Source: Nemania diffusa (Eukaryota > Ascomycota > Sordariomycetes > Xylariales > Xylariaceae). Taken from it: DNA of 64,000 nucleotides. The notes under the pieces are model-generated. The model was not told the DNA's origin. It searched no databases and saw only the letters and a list, made by a program, of their open reading frames with translations. Position 1 is the first letter of the stretch, and every line of letters starts with the position of its first letter. The position numbers and the translations under genes were made by a program. This document shows positions 27,238-41,455 of the stretch, piece after piece. The DNA is taken from positions 4,007,501-4,071,500 of the forward strand of contig JBBPUQ010000007.1 in NCBI GenBank assembly GCA_038501195.1, in the 5' to 3' direction.

Positions 27238-28745
27238 ATATTAATATAATTTAATTAAAATTATTAAATATAAATTAATTATATATTTATTTTAATTAAT
27301 ATTAAATTTAATATAAAAAAACTATTAAATTATATTATATATAATATTATTATTAAATTTATATTTAAAAGTTTTTATAATAAAATATAATTAATTTAAA
27401 CTTTATATAAATAAATAATTATTATATAAATAAAAAAAATAATATTATAAATAATTATAATAGTTTTAAATAATATAATGAAATAAAATAGTTTTATATT
27501 TAATTTATTAATTTTTAATTTTTATTTTAAAATTAATAAAAATTTATAAAAATATTAAAAATTATATATATAAAAATAAATATAAATTAATTAATATTAT
27601 TATATATAAAATTAATTTAATTTTTAAAAGAAAAATTATAAAAAAAAAAAGAATAAATAAAATAAATAAAATTATATAAAACTTTTATAATTGAAAATTA
27701 TAAAATTATAATTAATATAATAAATAAATTAATTAAATTATATTATTAATAAAAAACTATATTTAATTTATAATATAAAAAAAATATTATTTTATATATT
27801 TTTTTATAAATTATTATATAATTATAATTATAATATAAAAATAAATTAAAAAAGTTATTTATAATTATTAATAATTAATATTTTATTTTTAAATAATTAA
27901 TAATAATATTTTTATTATATTTAATATATTTTAATATATATAAAAATTATTAAATTATTTTAAAAGTTTAAATTAATTATATAAAATTATTATATATATA
28001 AAAAATTATAAAACATTTTTAAATATATATATAATTAAATAATAAAACAAAATAAAAAATTTATATTTATTTATTAAAAAAATTAAAAATTAAAAATTTA
28101 ATAAATATTATATTTTAAATTATATATTTATTATATAAATTAATTAAATTTAAATTATATTAATTTAAAATTTAATATAAATTTTATTATTAAATATTAA
28201 ATATTATAACATTTATAAATAATTTATATTTATTATATATTAAAATAAAATTTTAAATAAATAATATTTTTAATATTATATTTAAAAAACTTTTATATAA
28301 AAAAAAATAAATTATTATTTTATAAAAATTAAAAATAAACTTAATATTTAAATAAATAAAACTTTTTATTTATTTAATAAAAATAAATTAAATAATTATA
28401 TATTATTATTTTTTATATAATAAATTATTTTTAAAAATATTATATAATTTATTAATTATTATATAAATTTAAAACTTATTATAAAATAAAAATAAAATAT
28501 TAAATATTTTAATATAATAATAAATTAATAATATATAATAAAAATTATATTATATATTTTTAAATTTAAATTTAAAAACAAGTTTTTATTTTTATTAATT
28601 AAATATTTATAAATAATATAATATAATTAATAAATTTAATTATATTATTAAATTTAATATAAAATATTATAAAAATAATTATATAATAAAATTATTAAAT
28701 ATATTATAAATTATATTATTATTAAAATAAAAATTATAATATAAA
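27238..28745 (+). repeat. D-A family, copy 4, right half
   Basis: This continues the repeat interrupted at 19184. Positions 27241-27954 match 15060-15760, including AAAAACTATTAAATTATATTATATATAAT. Positions 27955-28745 match family A, including the AAATAAATAATATTTTTAAT block at about 28255. The copy stops before block B. Confidence 0.55.
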
Positions 28746-29867
28746 AAAAAAAATTAATTAAAACTTTAAAGTATTAAATTTATTTATAAATAAATTAAAT
28801 AAATTTTAATAAAGTTTAAAAACTTTAAAAGTTTTAAAAGCTTTATTTATATAATATTTTATAATTTTATTTAATTTATAATATATATTATATATAAAAA
28901 AAAACTATTAATTTTAATAAAACTATTAAATTAAATAATATATTTTAATTATAGAAATTAATTTAATTTAATTTTTTTAATTTAATTTTTTTTATTTTTA
29001 TTTTTTTAAATTCAAAAACTTTTATTAATTTATAATTAAATTTATAAATAAATTTATAAATTAATTAAAAAATAAATAAATTAATAAATATATATTTTAA
29101 AAAAAAAAAATAATAATAAAAATAAATAAATAATATATAAATTAATTTATAAAGTTTATTATAAAATATTAAAATAAATAAAATAAATAATAAATTTATT
29201 AATTAAATATTTATAAAATAAATTATATATATAAAAAATAATTTAAAAATAAATATATTTAAATAATAAATTTTATATATTATATAATAATAAAAAATTT
29301 AATTTAATATAATTAAATAATTAAATATATAATATAAAATAATATAAAAAAAACTATTATAATAAATAAAAATTAAAAAAATATTATAAAATATATTTAT
29401 TAAAAAATTAATTTAATTAATAATAATAAAACTTATTAAAAATATAATAAAAATTAAATAAATAAATTATAATAATAAAAAAATAAATTAAATATTATAT
29501 AAATATAACTATTAAATAATTAAATTAATTATATATAAAATAATTAATTAAATTTAATTATTATAGTTAATTAATATAAAATAAAAATAAAAAAAAAACA
29601 TTTTTAATTTTATTAATTATTTATTATAAATTATTATAAAAATTATTATATAATATAATTTATAATTATAAAATTTATAATATAAAAAAAATAATAAATT
29701 TTAATAAATATTAAAATTTTTAGAAATTTTAAATTTTTATTTATATAATATTATAAATTTTATAAATTTATAATATATATATATAATTTTAAATTTTTAT
29801 ATAAATATTATTATAATTATAAAAAATATAAAAGTTAATTAAATAAATTTATTAATTAAATTTTTTT
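28746..29867. other. Saturated AT-only DNA, no gene
   Basis: No frame or structured repeat stands out apart from a short run of self-complementary TTTAAAAACTTTAAAAGTTTTAAAAGCTTT at about 28806-28836. Part of it may be related in reverse to 51640-52132, but I cannot align this reliably by eye. Confidence 0.4.
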
Positions 29868-30140
29868 AAAAAAAATTAAATTATATATATATATTATATA
29901 AAATATAATAATATATAAAATTATAAATAAAATTATAAATAAAAATATAAAATTTAATTAAAACTTTTTTAAATAAACTTTATAAAAGTAAATCTTTAAA
30001 ATAAATTATTATAAAATTTATAATTTTTATAAATTAATAAAAATTATAATATTATATTATAATAAAATATATAAATTTTAATTTTAAATTAATAAAATAA
30101 ATATAAAAATGAATAATTTATATAAATTATTATATTATTT
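29868..30140 (+). repeat. Dispersed repeat, inverted partner at 52133-52425
   Basis: The run beginning AAATTATATATATATATTAT, through AATTTAATTAAAACTTTTTTAAA and TTTATAAATTAATAAAAATTATAA, to AATAATTTATATAAATTATT is found in reverse complement at 52133-52425 in the same order. The match extends over about 270 bases with small differences. Confidence 0.65.
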
Positions 30141-30253
30141 TTTTAAAAAGTTAAATTTTAATATAAATTAAATAAAAATTAATTATATATAATATTTAAA
30201 TTTAATTTTAATATTTAAATTAAATATTTTATTATTTTTTTTATAATTTTTTT

Positions 30254-32440
30254 ATTATAATTATATATAAAAGTTTTTTATTAATTTATTTTTTTTTTAT
30301 TTTTTTTTAAATTTAATTTATATTATTTAATTTATTAATTTATATAATTAAAAGTTTTAATTAAATCAAAAACTTTTTTATTAAATAATTAATTTATTAT
30401 TATTATTTAATTAATTTTTTAATAAATAATACTTTTATTAAAATTAATTAATTTATTAAATAATATTTTATAAATTAATTAAATATATATATATATATTA
30501 ATATATATATTATTATATAAATATAATAATTTAATTAAATTTTTAATATTATTTATATAATAATTAAATATAACTATATTATATAAATATAATATATTAA
30601 TAAAATTTTAAATAATATAATAATTATTAATTAATTATATTATTATATATAAAAATATAAATTTATTATATAATTATTATATAAATTTAATTAATTATAT
30701 TAATATATATAAAAATATAATATATAAAATATAATATTTAATTTTATTTAATTAATTAATTAATTAATTATATATTTATAAAATATAAATTTAATATTTA
30801 ATTAATTATAAATATATATATTAAAATATAATAATATAATAAATTATTAAATTTATTATTAATTTTAAATAAAAAATTTAATTTTATTTAAATTTAATTA
30901 ATTAATTATTATAATTTATTTAATTTTTTATAAAAATTTTATATTTTAAATTTAATTTTTTAAATTTATTTTATTTTATAAATTAATTTATAAATTTATT
31001 AATTATTAAATTAATTTATTTATATTTTTTAAATTTTTTAAATTTTTTTAAATTATTTAAATTATTTAATTATTTAATTAATTTAATTATTTTAACTTTT
31101 TTAATTTATTTATATTTTTTTAATTTTATAAATTTATTATTTTATAAATTTATTAAATTATATAATTAAATTAAAATTTAAAATATTAATATTAAAATAT
31201 TATTATTAAAATATTAAATTTTAAAAAAAATAATTAAATAAATTAATTAAAATATTAATGTTTTATTTATTATATAATATATATTATAATTATATATAAA
31301 AGTTTTTTATTTATTTATTTATTTTTTTTTATTTTTATTTTATTTAATTTATATAATTAAAAGTTTTAATTAAATTAAAAGCTTTTTTATTAAATAATTA
31401 ATTTATTATTATTAATTTATTAATTTTTTAATAAATAATATTTTTATTAAAATTAATTAATTTAATTAAATAAAATTATATTAATATATTAAATAATATT
31501 TTATAAATTAATTAAATATAATTATATATATTAATATATATATTATTATATAAATATAATATAATTATATTATATAAATATAATATATTAATAAAACTTT
31601 AAATAATATAATAGTTATTAATTAATTATATTATTATATATAAAAATATAAATTTATTATATAATTATTATATAAATTTAACTAGTTATATTATTATATA
31701 TAAAAATATAATATATTAAATATAATATTTAATTTTGTTTAATTAATTAATTAATTATTAATATATTTATAAAAATATAAATTTAATATTTAATTAATTA
31801 TATATATATATGTATATATATAAATATAACAATATAATAAACTATTAAATTTATTATTTAAATAAAAGTTTTTATAATTATTAATTATAAATAAAAATGT
31901 TTTGTTTTATTTAAATTTAATTAATTAATTATTATAATTTATTTAATTTATTATAATATTTTTATATTTTAAATTTAATTTTTAAAGTTTTTTTAATTTT
32001 ATAAATGTATTTATTTATATTTTTTTTATTTTTTTTAAGTTTTTTAAACTTTTTAATATATTTAATTATTTAATTAATTTAATTATTTTAACTTTTTTAA
32101 TTTATTTATATTTTTTTAATTTTATAAATTTATTAAGCTATATAATTAAATTAAAACTTAAAATATTAATATTAAAATATTAAAGTTATTAAAATATTAA
32201 AATTAAAAATAATATAATTAAATAAAATATTAAAAATATCAATATATTATTTATTATATAATATATATTATAATTATATATAAAAGTTTTTTATTTATTT
32301 ATTTATTTATTTTTTTTTATTTAATTTATATAGTTTAATTTATTAATTTATATAATTAAAAATTTTAATTAAATTAAAAGTTTTTTTATTAAATAATTAA
32401 TTTATTATTATTATTTTATTAATTTTTTAATATTTTTATA
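30254..32440 (+). repeat. Head-to-tail tandem array, unit about 1 kb, 2.2 copies
   Basis: The anchor ATTATAATTATATATAAAAG starts at 30254, 31283 and 32267, giving units of 1029 and 984 bases and a truncated third unit ending near 32440. Each unit continues with an AATTAAAAGTTTTAATTAAAT block and a TTATTAAATAATTAATTTATTATTATT block, then several TATATTATTATATATAAAAATATAA motifs. The units differ by small gaps and by transitions. This is the only kilobase-scale tandem repeat in the window. No coding signal is seen. It could be satellite DNA or a tandem of element ends. Confidence 0.8.
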
Positions 32441-33499
32441 AAGTTTAATATTTTAATTTTTAAATTTTAATAATTAATTTATTTTAAATTTTAATTTATT
32501 ATAAATTTTATTAATTAATAATAAAATTTATAATTATTATAATAATAAATTATTATTTTATTTTTAAAAAATATTTTAAAATAAAATAAATTATAAAAAT
32601 ATATATTAAAATATTTTTTTTATATTTAAAAAAATAACAAATTTTTATTTTTTATTTATATAATTTTAATAATTTTATATATAAATTTATTATATTTACT
32701 TAATTAATTTTTATATTTATTTAAATTATATATTTAAAAAAAAAAAATTTAAATATAAAAATTAAATTATTTTTAAAAATATTATAAATAAAATTTAAAA
32801 TTATTAAATTTATATTTTAATTATTTTAATATTTATTTATATAAAAATATAATTGTTAATTTAAATTATAATTTATTTTTTTTATAATATTTTATATTTA
32901 CAAATAATAAATATTATTTTATTATATTTAATATTTTTTAATAATGTTTTTTTTTTATAAATATTAAAATAAATAATTTTTTATTATTAAAAAATTAAAT
33001 TTTTAATATATTAAAAATATAATATAATATATAATAATATTTTAATATAAATTTTTTTATATTATTTATTTTTTAATTAAATAATATAATATTAATTTTA
33101 TTAAATTTATTAATAAATATTTATATATAATTATATTTTTAGTATTTATTTTTAAATATTTTATAATATAAATATTTAATATAATAATTTTAAAATTTTT
33201 TTTATTATTGTTATATTATATTAATATTTTTAATAATTATTAATATATTAATATAAATATTTTTTAAAAAATAATTAATAATAAATTTATTTAAATATTT
33301 ATATAAATTTATATTAATAATAATAAAATATTAATATTAATTTATATATTTTTATTATAAAATAATTTTAAAAAAATAATTTTATTTATTATAATTTTTA
33401 ATATTTTAATTTTATTATTATAATTCTTTAAATTTTAAATTAATTAAATTAATATTTTTTATAATTAATATTTTTATTTTAATATATATAAATATTAAA
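32441..33499. other. Saturated AT-only DNA, no gene
   Basis: Nothing recognisable on either strand. There are only scattered C and G, no open frame and no internal duplication that I could establish. Confidence 0.45.
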
Positions 33500-34916
33500 A
33501 ATTAAATATATATTAATTTATAACTAAATAATAATAATTAAATTAATTATTATATATAATAAATATATAATTAAATTTTTATTATTTATATATAAAAATT
33601 TTTTTTTTAATTTTTAATTAATTTATTTATAATATATTTAATTTATAAATTATATATTAAATTATTATTTTTTATTATTGTAAACTTAAATAATAAAACT
33701 TTTATATTAATTATATATTAAGTTTTTTTAATTATTTAAATATTATAAAAATATAATAAATTTAATATTTAATATTTAAATATTATTAATAAATTATTAA
33801 TAAATAATAATATTTTATAAAATTTAAATATATAATTTTATTATATTTAAAATTTAATATTATATTTAATATAAAAAATATTTATATTATATATATAATA
33901 AATATTTATATAAATTAATTTAATTATTATAAAATAATTTATTTACTATTAAATTATTTATATATATATAAATAATATTAAAAAAATTTAATAAAATATA
34001 TAAAATAAAGTAATATTTAATTAAATTATAATTATATAATAATTAAATAGTTTTAAATTTAATATTAATATATAAAATTAAAAATAAAAAATAATTTAAT
34101 TAAATAAAAACTTTATTATTTATTATTAATTTAAATATTATTATAAAAACATAATTAAATTATAAAATATAATTAAATATATATAAAATTTTTATATAAT
34201 TAATTTATTTTTTAAAAATATTATTTATAAAATTATTTTTTAAATAAAAAAAGTTATAAATATTTATATATATAAATAATTTAATAAATATTAATATAAA
34301 GTTTTTAATATTAAATATATAATATATATATTAAAAAAAAAAGTTAATGTTTTTTTAATAATTAAAAAAAGTTATTTTATTAAAAATTATTTTTTAAATA
34401 ATAAAAAAATTAAAATTAAAATTATAATTTTTACTTTTTTTATTTTTAAATTATATTTAAGTTATTTTTTAATTATTAAAGTTTATATTTTTATTATAAA
34501 TATAATAAAAAAATTAAATATATAAAATAAAATAAATTAATTAAATAAAAAATAAATTATATATTTATAAATTATATAATATATAAATAATAAAAAATTA
34601 ATAATTTATGAATTTAAATATTAAAAAATAATAATATTAAAAATAATATTTTAATATAAATATTAAATAAATTATATTATATAAATTAAATAACAATTAT
34701 TTAAATTATTATAAATTAATATATTAAAAAATGTTTTTTAAATAATTTATTTAAAATAAATAATAATATTATAAATTAAATATATATTAATTTATAATTA
34801 AATAATAAAAATTTAATTTGTTAATTATATAATTTAATTAATTATTATATATAATAAATATATAATTAAACTTTTATTATTTATATATAAAAACTTTTTT
34901 TTTATTTTTTAATTAA
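33500..34916 (-). mobile_element. Family C element, second copy, reverse orientation
   Basis: Terminal direct repeats lie at about 33500-33621 and 34774-34916. Both read TTAAATATATATTAATTTATAA...TTATATATAAAAA on the + strand, the reverse complement of the repeats at 9091-9234 and 10448-10589. The interior, reverse complemented, follows the same order as 9235-10447, including the AAAAAATAACTTAAATATAA block. Two copies in opposite orientation at different sites show that this is a genuine mobile family of about 1.45 kb, too short for gag-pol. Confidence 0.65.
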
Positions 34917-36626
34917 TTTATTTATTATATATTTAATTTAATTATTATTTAATTATATTTATTATAATAAAAATAATTATAAAGTTTTTATTATATTTAA
35001 TTTAATAAATTTAAATGTTTTTTTTTAAACTTTAATTTTTAATAAATTAAAAATTATATTATTGTTTTTTTTAAATATTTAAAAAAAATATTAAAATTAT
35101 TTAAAAAATTAATTTATTATATTAATAATATTAAAAAAACTATTTAAACTATTTAATAAATTAATATTTAATAATTTAAAATAATAATATTTAAAAATTT
35201 AAATTATTATTAATATTTTTTAATTTTATATTAAATAAATTTATTTATATAAAAATATAATTTTAATAAAATAATTAATAAATATTCATTTATTATTTTT
35301 TTTTTTTTATTAAATAGTTTTTTAAATTTTATTATTTAAAATATTTAAATTAATATTTTTAATTTTTTTATTATTTTAAAACTTTTATATTTTTTTAAAT
35401 ATAATTTTTATTTATAATTTATTTTTATAAATATATTAATTATTTAAACTTATTTTTAATATAATAAATAATTATTTTTATTAATTATTAAAATTAAAAT
35501 TAAATAATTAAAAATAATAATTTTAAAATATAATTTATAAATATTTTTTTAAAAGTTAATTTTATAAAAATAATATATTATTTTTAATATTATTTTTAAT
35601 ATTTTAATATTTTATTAAAATAAATTAAAAAATTATTAAATTATATATTAATAAATTAATTAAATTAATTATAAATTAATTATTAATAAAGTTTTATTTT
35701 TAAATTAAATAATAATATTATTTAATATAAAATTTTTAAAATAATTTTTAAAAATAAATAATTAAAAACTTTAATAATATTAATTTTTAAATATATTTTT
35801 TATTTATAATAATTAAATAATATATTTGTTAACTTAATAGTTTAAAAAAATAAAATTTTTAATATTAACTTTTTTATTAATTAAATAAAATTTAAATATA
35901 AATAAAATAAATATTATATTTAAATTTATATTTAATTTAATAAATTTTAATTTTAAAAGGTTTTTTTATAAAAATAATATTTTAATTAAATAAATTTAAA
36001 AAAAAAGTTTTAAATAAATTAATTATTTAATTAATTAAATATATTTTAATTTTTATTAATTAAAAATAATATTAATTTATTATTAAAACTTTTTATTTAA
36101 TTTTTATATAAAATATTAATATTAATTATTTAATTAATATTAAAAACTTTTATATTATATTATATTAATATTAATTTTTTAAATATATTAAGTTTTTTTT
36201 AATAAATTTAATGTAAAATATTTATATAATATTTTTTATAATGTTTTTTAATAATATTTAAATTTATTTTATTAAATTTAAATTTTATTTTTAAATTTAT
36301 TTTATTTTAATAATAAAATATAATTTTAATTTTTAATTATTTTATTATTTTAATTTATATTTTATTAAATGTTTAAATTTATAATTTTTTTAATTTTAAT
36401 TTTTAATAAAAAAATAATTTATATAAAAATAAATATATTATTTAAATAAATAAAATATTTATATTAATAATATATTAAAATATTTTATATTAATAATTTA
36501 TATAAATTAATTTTTATATTATAATTAATATTAATAACTTTTAATATTTAATTAAAAAAATAATATTTATTTATTTTTATTAATTATTTTATTATATTAA
36601 TTAATTAATAATATTAATATTAGTAA
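34917..36626. other. Saturated AT-only DNA, no gene
   Basis: No open frame, tandem repeat or terminal structure is seen. It has isolated C/G residues only. It is probably decayed repeat DNA. Confidence 0.4.
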
Positions 36627-36925
36627 AATTTTTTATATATATATATATAAAAAGATTTAAAATAATTTATAAAATTTAAAATTTATTTTTAAATTTTAAA
36701 ACTTTATATTAATTTATATATATATTTTATAAAAAAGAATATAATTAAAAAAATAATATATAAATTATTTATATATATATATATATATAACTTATAAGTT
36801 TTATAAATTTTGATAAATTTTTATATTTTTTATTTATTTAATTATTTAATAAAAGTTTTAATTTAAGTTTTAATTATATATATTTAATATATATATATAA
36901 GTTTTATTAAATTATTAATTTAATA
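36627..36925 (-). repeat. Terminal block B, reverse orientation
   Basis: This is a long-form B in reverse complement, with two TATATATATA tracts, ending TATATATATAAGTTTTATTA. It is followed at once by reverse-oriented family A, so it is the natural right end of the D-A-B copy that occupies 36627-40415. Confidence 0.6.
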
Positions 36926-39900
36926 TTAAAGATTTTTTTTTTATATAATAATTTTAGTTTTAATATTAATTAATTTTTTATTATTTTTTTTATTATTTTA
37001 TTAATTTATATATATTTTTATTTATATAATTAGTTTATTTATATTAACTAGTTTTTTTAATATTTAATTAAATGTTTTTTTTATATAAATATTTACTAAG
37101 TTATTTTTATTATTGATTTATTATATTTTTATAATTTTGTAGTTTTTATATATTTTTTAAAATAATATAATATTGATTATAAACTGCTTTTTTTATATAG
37201 TTTTTAATTTAATTAAATATTTATATAAAAATTTAAAATTAATATATATAACTAATAATATAGTTAATAATTTTATTATATAAATAATTTTTTAAAAAGT
37301 TATATTAAATATAATAATATAATTAAATTTATTAATTATATTATAAAATTAATTTATTAATATATTATATATAATTTATTTATATTTAATTAAATTTTAA
37401 TAAATAATATTATTTTTAATTATAAAAATATTTTTTATTTAATTTTTATTAATTAATATATTTATAAATATTTTATTAATAAAAATAAAAATTTTTATAT
37501 AATTAAAGTTTAAAAATATATAATATAATTTTTATTATATATTATTAATTTATTATTATATTTATATATTTAATATTTTAATATTATTTTTTAATAATTT
37601 TTAAATTTATATAACAATTAATAAATTATATAATATTTTTAATTAATATATTAATATAATATATATATTTTAAATTTATTAAATAAAATATTATTAAAAA
37701 TAATTTTTTATATAAAAATTAATAATATATAATTATTTAATTTATTTTTATTAAATACAAAATTTAAATATTAATTTTATTTTTAATTTTATATAAAATA
37801 ATAATTTAGTTTTTTTTTTATATAAAAACTTTTTAAATATAATATTAAAAATATTATTTATTTAAAGTTTTATAATTATAAATTTATTAATTTTTTTTTT
37901 AATATATAATAAATATAAATTATATATAAATATTTTTATATTTAATTTTTAATAATAATATTTATAATAAATTTTATATTAATTCAATTTTAATTTAATT
38001 AATTTATATAATAGTTATATAATTTAAAATATAATATTTATAAAATATTTATTTTTTAGTTTTTTTAATAAATAAATATAAATTTTTTAATTTAATTTAT
38101 TATATAGTTATATATATATTTAAAAAATATTTTATAATTTTATATAATTAATTTAAATTTTTTATATAATTTAATTATTTTATTTTTAATTTTTTATATA
38201 AATTTAATTTAAAAACTTTTTATTTGATTATATTAATTTAAATTATATTATATAAATTAAAATATATTTTAAATTATTAATATATTTATTTTAATTATAT
38301 TTAATTATTTAAAAAATATATTAAATATAATAATTATTTTATTTTGTTTTAATAATATAATTAAAATATAATTATTAATTCTTTTTAATATAAAATATTA
38401 ATTATTAATAAATATAAATAATTTTTTTAATTTATTTTTATATTAAAATTATAATTATTTAATAATTTAAAAAAAATTATATAAAAAATTATTTTTTTTA
38501 TATAATAAATTAAATATAATTTTTTATTAATAATATAATTTAATTTATATATAATAAAACTTAATTAATTTATTTATTATATTAATTATAATATTATAAT
38601 TTTTAATTATAAAAATTTTATATAGTTTTATTTAGTTTTTTTATTTTTTTTATATTATAATTTTATTTTAAAAAAATAAAAAAAAAATATTTTATATAAT
38701 AATATTAATTTATTTTTAATATATATAACTTAGTTAATATTAATTTTTATATAAATATTTTTTAATGTTTTTATAACTTTTTATATTGTTTTTATTTTTT
38801 AAATAATTTTTAATAAAAAAAATAAATTATTATTAATTTTAAAATAAATTTTAAAAATTAATAAAATCAATATAAAACTATTTAATTTAAGTATATTATA
38901 TAAAATTTTTATAATTATTTATAATATTGTTTTTTTATTTATATAATAATTAATTTTTTTATATAAAATATTAAATATATATTAAAATAATATATATATT
39001 TATTTAATTTTTTTAATAATTTAATATATTTTAATAAATATCTTTTTATATAAAATTTTAATTAATTATATATTATTATAAAACTTTTTAAATAAAAAGT
39101 TTATATTAAAATTATATATAATATAATTAAATAGCTTTTAATATATTAAAATTTAATATTAATATAATATATTTTAAATATTTTATATATTTAAAATTTT
39201 TAAAAATTTAATTATTTAAAATAAAATATTTATATTAATTATATATAAAATTAATTATTTATTAATTTATATAATATTAATAATAATTTTATAATTAAAA
39301 TTATATTTGTTTTTTAATAAAAATTTAAATTTTTTTAAAATTTAATTATATAATTAATAATAATAATAAAACTTTTTAATTTTTTAAAATATTAAAATAT
39401 TAATATTATTTTATTTAATTTTTTATAATAATTTTATAAATTTTTTTATATAAAAATATTTAAATTAATAATATAATTTTTAAAACTTTTATTTTATAAA
39501 AAAACTTATAACTTTTATTTAATTAATATTAAAAAATAAATATTTTTATTTTTAAATAATTAATATTATTATATTATTTTATTATATAATTATATTTTAT
39601 ATATTATTAAAATAAATATATAATTAATTTATTTTTTATAATAATAATAAAAATAAAGTTAAAATATTTAAAATATAAAATTTAATTAATTTAATTAATA
39701 TTAAAATTATTATAATATTTATAATTTTAAAACTTTTAATATTATTAAATTAAATTGTTATATTATTTAAAGTTTAATTTATTTATATAAAAAAGTTTTT
39801 TTATATAAAAATTTTACTTTAAGCTTTTTTAATAATTAAAACTTTAATTATATTAATATTTTATAAAATATTTTAATATTTTATATTATATTAATTATTT

Positions 39901-40415
39901 AAATAAAAATTATTTAATATTAATATTTAGTTTTAAATATATTTTTTTTTATTATATAATAAAAATATATTAAATTTATTACAAATTAAATTATTTTATT
40001 TTTAGTTTTAAAATTTAAATTATTATTAAATTTTTTATTATATAAAAAGTTTTTATTATTTTTATAGTTTAATATAAATATATTATATTTTTTATATAAT
40101 AAAACTTTTTATTTTAAAATATTATATATAATAAAATATTGTTTTTTTATTTTTAATTTTTTTTATTAATTATAATTAATAAATTAATAATTAAACTTTA
40201 TATAAATAAAATATTTTTTGTTATTTTTATTATTTTTATTATATAATTGTTATAATTTTTAATAAAAAATTTTTTTAAAGTTATAATTATATAATTGTTT
40301 TAAATATTTAATATTATATTATTTATAAATAAAATAAACATTTATTATATAATAATAATTTATTTTTTAATTAAAAAAAACTTATAATATTATTTATAAA
40401 TTAAACAATAAAACT
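36926..40415 (-). repeat. D-A family, copy 5, reverse orientation
   Basis: Read on the minus strand from 40415 down, this follows D (as 14446-16234) and then A (as 16235-18012) into block B. For example, 37560-37760 is the reverse complement of 236-420, 38900-39170 of about 15380-15560, and 40200-40415 of 14450-14600. It is the longest uninterrupted D-A-B copy, about 3.8 kb with B. It lacks a B block at its D end, which argues against B being a simple terminal inverted repeat. Confidence 0.65.
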
Positions 40416-41148
40416 TTATATATAAATTTTTAATTAATTAAAATAAATTTAAATTTAAATATATTAAAATATATTTATATAATTATTATATAAAATAATA
40501 TTTTTTTATAATAATTAAATTTTAAAATATATTATATAAATTAAAACTTATTAATTATTATTTTTAATATTTTAAATATTATTTTTATTAAATTATTTTA
40601 TTTTATTTATATAAAAATAATAATAGTTTAATTAATTTAATATTAATTATAATTAATTATTATATTAAAATAATATAATTAAAATAATATTATTTAGTTT
40701 GTTTTTTTAATATAAAAAAAAATATTATATAATATTGTTTTTTAATAATTTTAAATTAACAATATATTAAAATAAAAATTTAAACTTTATTATATAATAT
40801 ATTATATAATTTATTATTATAGTTTTAATTAAATTATTATATTTTAATAAATATAATAAATTAAATTGTTTTAATTAAATTATTATAAATAATTTAAATA
40901 AAAAAAAGTTTATATAATTAATTTTTATATATAAATAAAAGTATAAAATATATAATAAAAATTTTAAAAATAAATATAAGTTTTTAAGTTTTTATTTATA
41001 TAAAAAAAAAAATATTTAATTATTTATATTAAATATTAAAATATATATTAATATTATTAATTTTAATATAATTAATTATAATATTAAATAATTTATTTAT
41101 ATAATTAAAAGTTTTAATATATTTACTAATATAAATATTAAAGCTATT
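40416..41148. other. AT-only spacer, no gene
   Basis: This lies between the D end of the reverse D-A-B copy and the TG start of element H. No coding or structural feature is visible. The last bases before H (CTATT, 41144-41148) are the left target-site copy of H. Confidence 0.5.
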
Positions 41149-41455
41149 TGTTATAAACTATATTTATATTCGAAAAATAAATTTTAAAAGTAATTAATAT
41201 ATATAATATAGCTAGTATAACTAAAATAACTAAGTAAATTTTATTGTTTGTTTAAAATAATAAACTTATTAGAAATTAAATAAAGTAATAAATACAAAAA
41301 AAAAAAAGTAATAAATAAAAAAATATTTATATAAATATATTAATTTAATTTAAAAAGTTAAGTTTATTTCTTAGTTTTTTCAACTTTAGTTTTTTTTTTA
41401 AAATATATAATATTATTTAGTTTTTAAATTTATTGCTAATATTGCATTTATTATA
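41149..41455. repeat. Left LTR of element H
   Basis: The LTR starts TGTTATAAAC and ends GCATTTATTATA, where the original end was probably CA. It aligns along its whole length with 49899-50205. This copy keeps more C and G, such as TTCGAAAA, AGCTAGTATAACTAAAATA and TTGCTAATATTGCA. The right copy has A or T at those places. Confidence 0.85.

Noticed and set aside
28800..28840. Palindrome-like AAACTTTAAAAGTTTT motif as a regulatory hairpin
   Set aside because: Self-complementary runs of this size are expected by chance where nearly all bases are A or T, and it is not conserved among the repeat copies.
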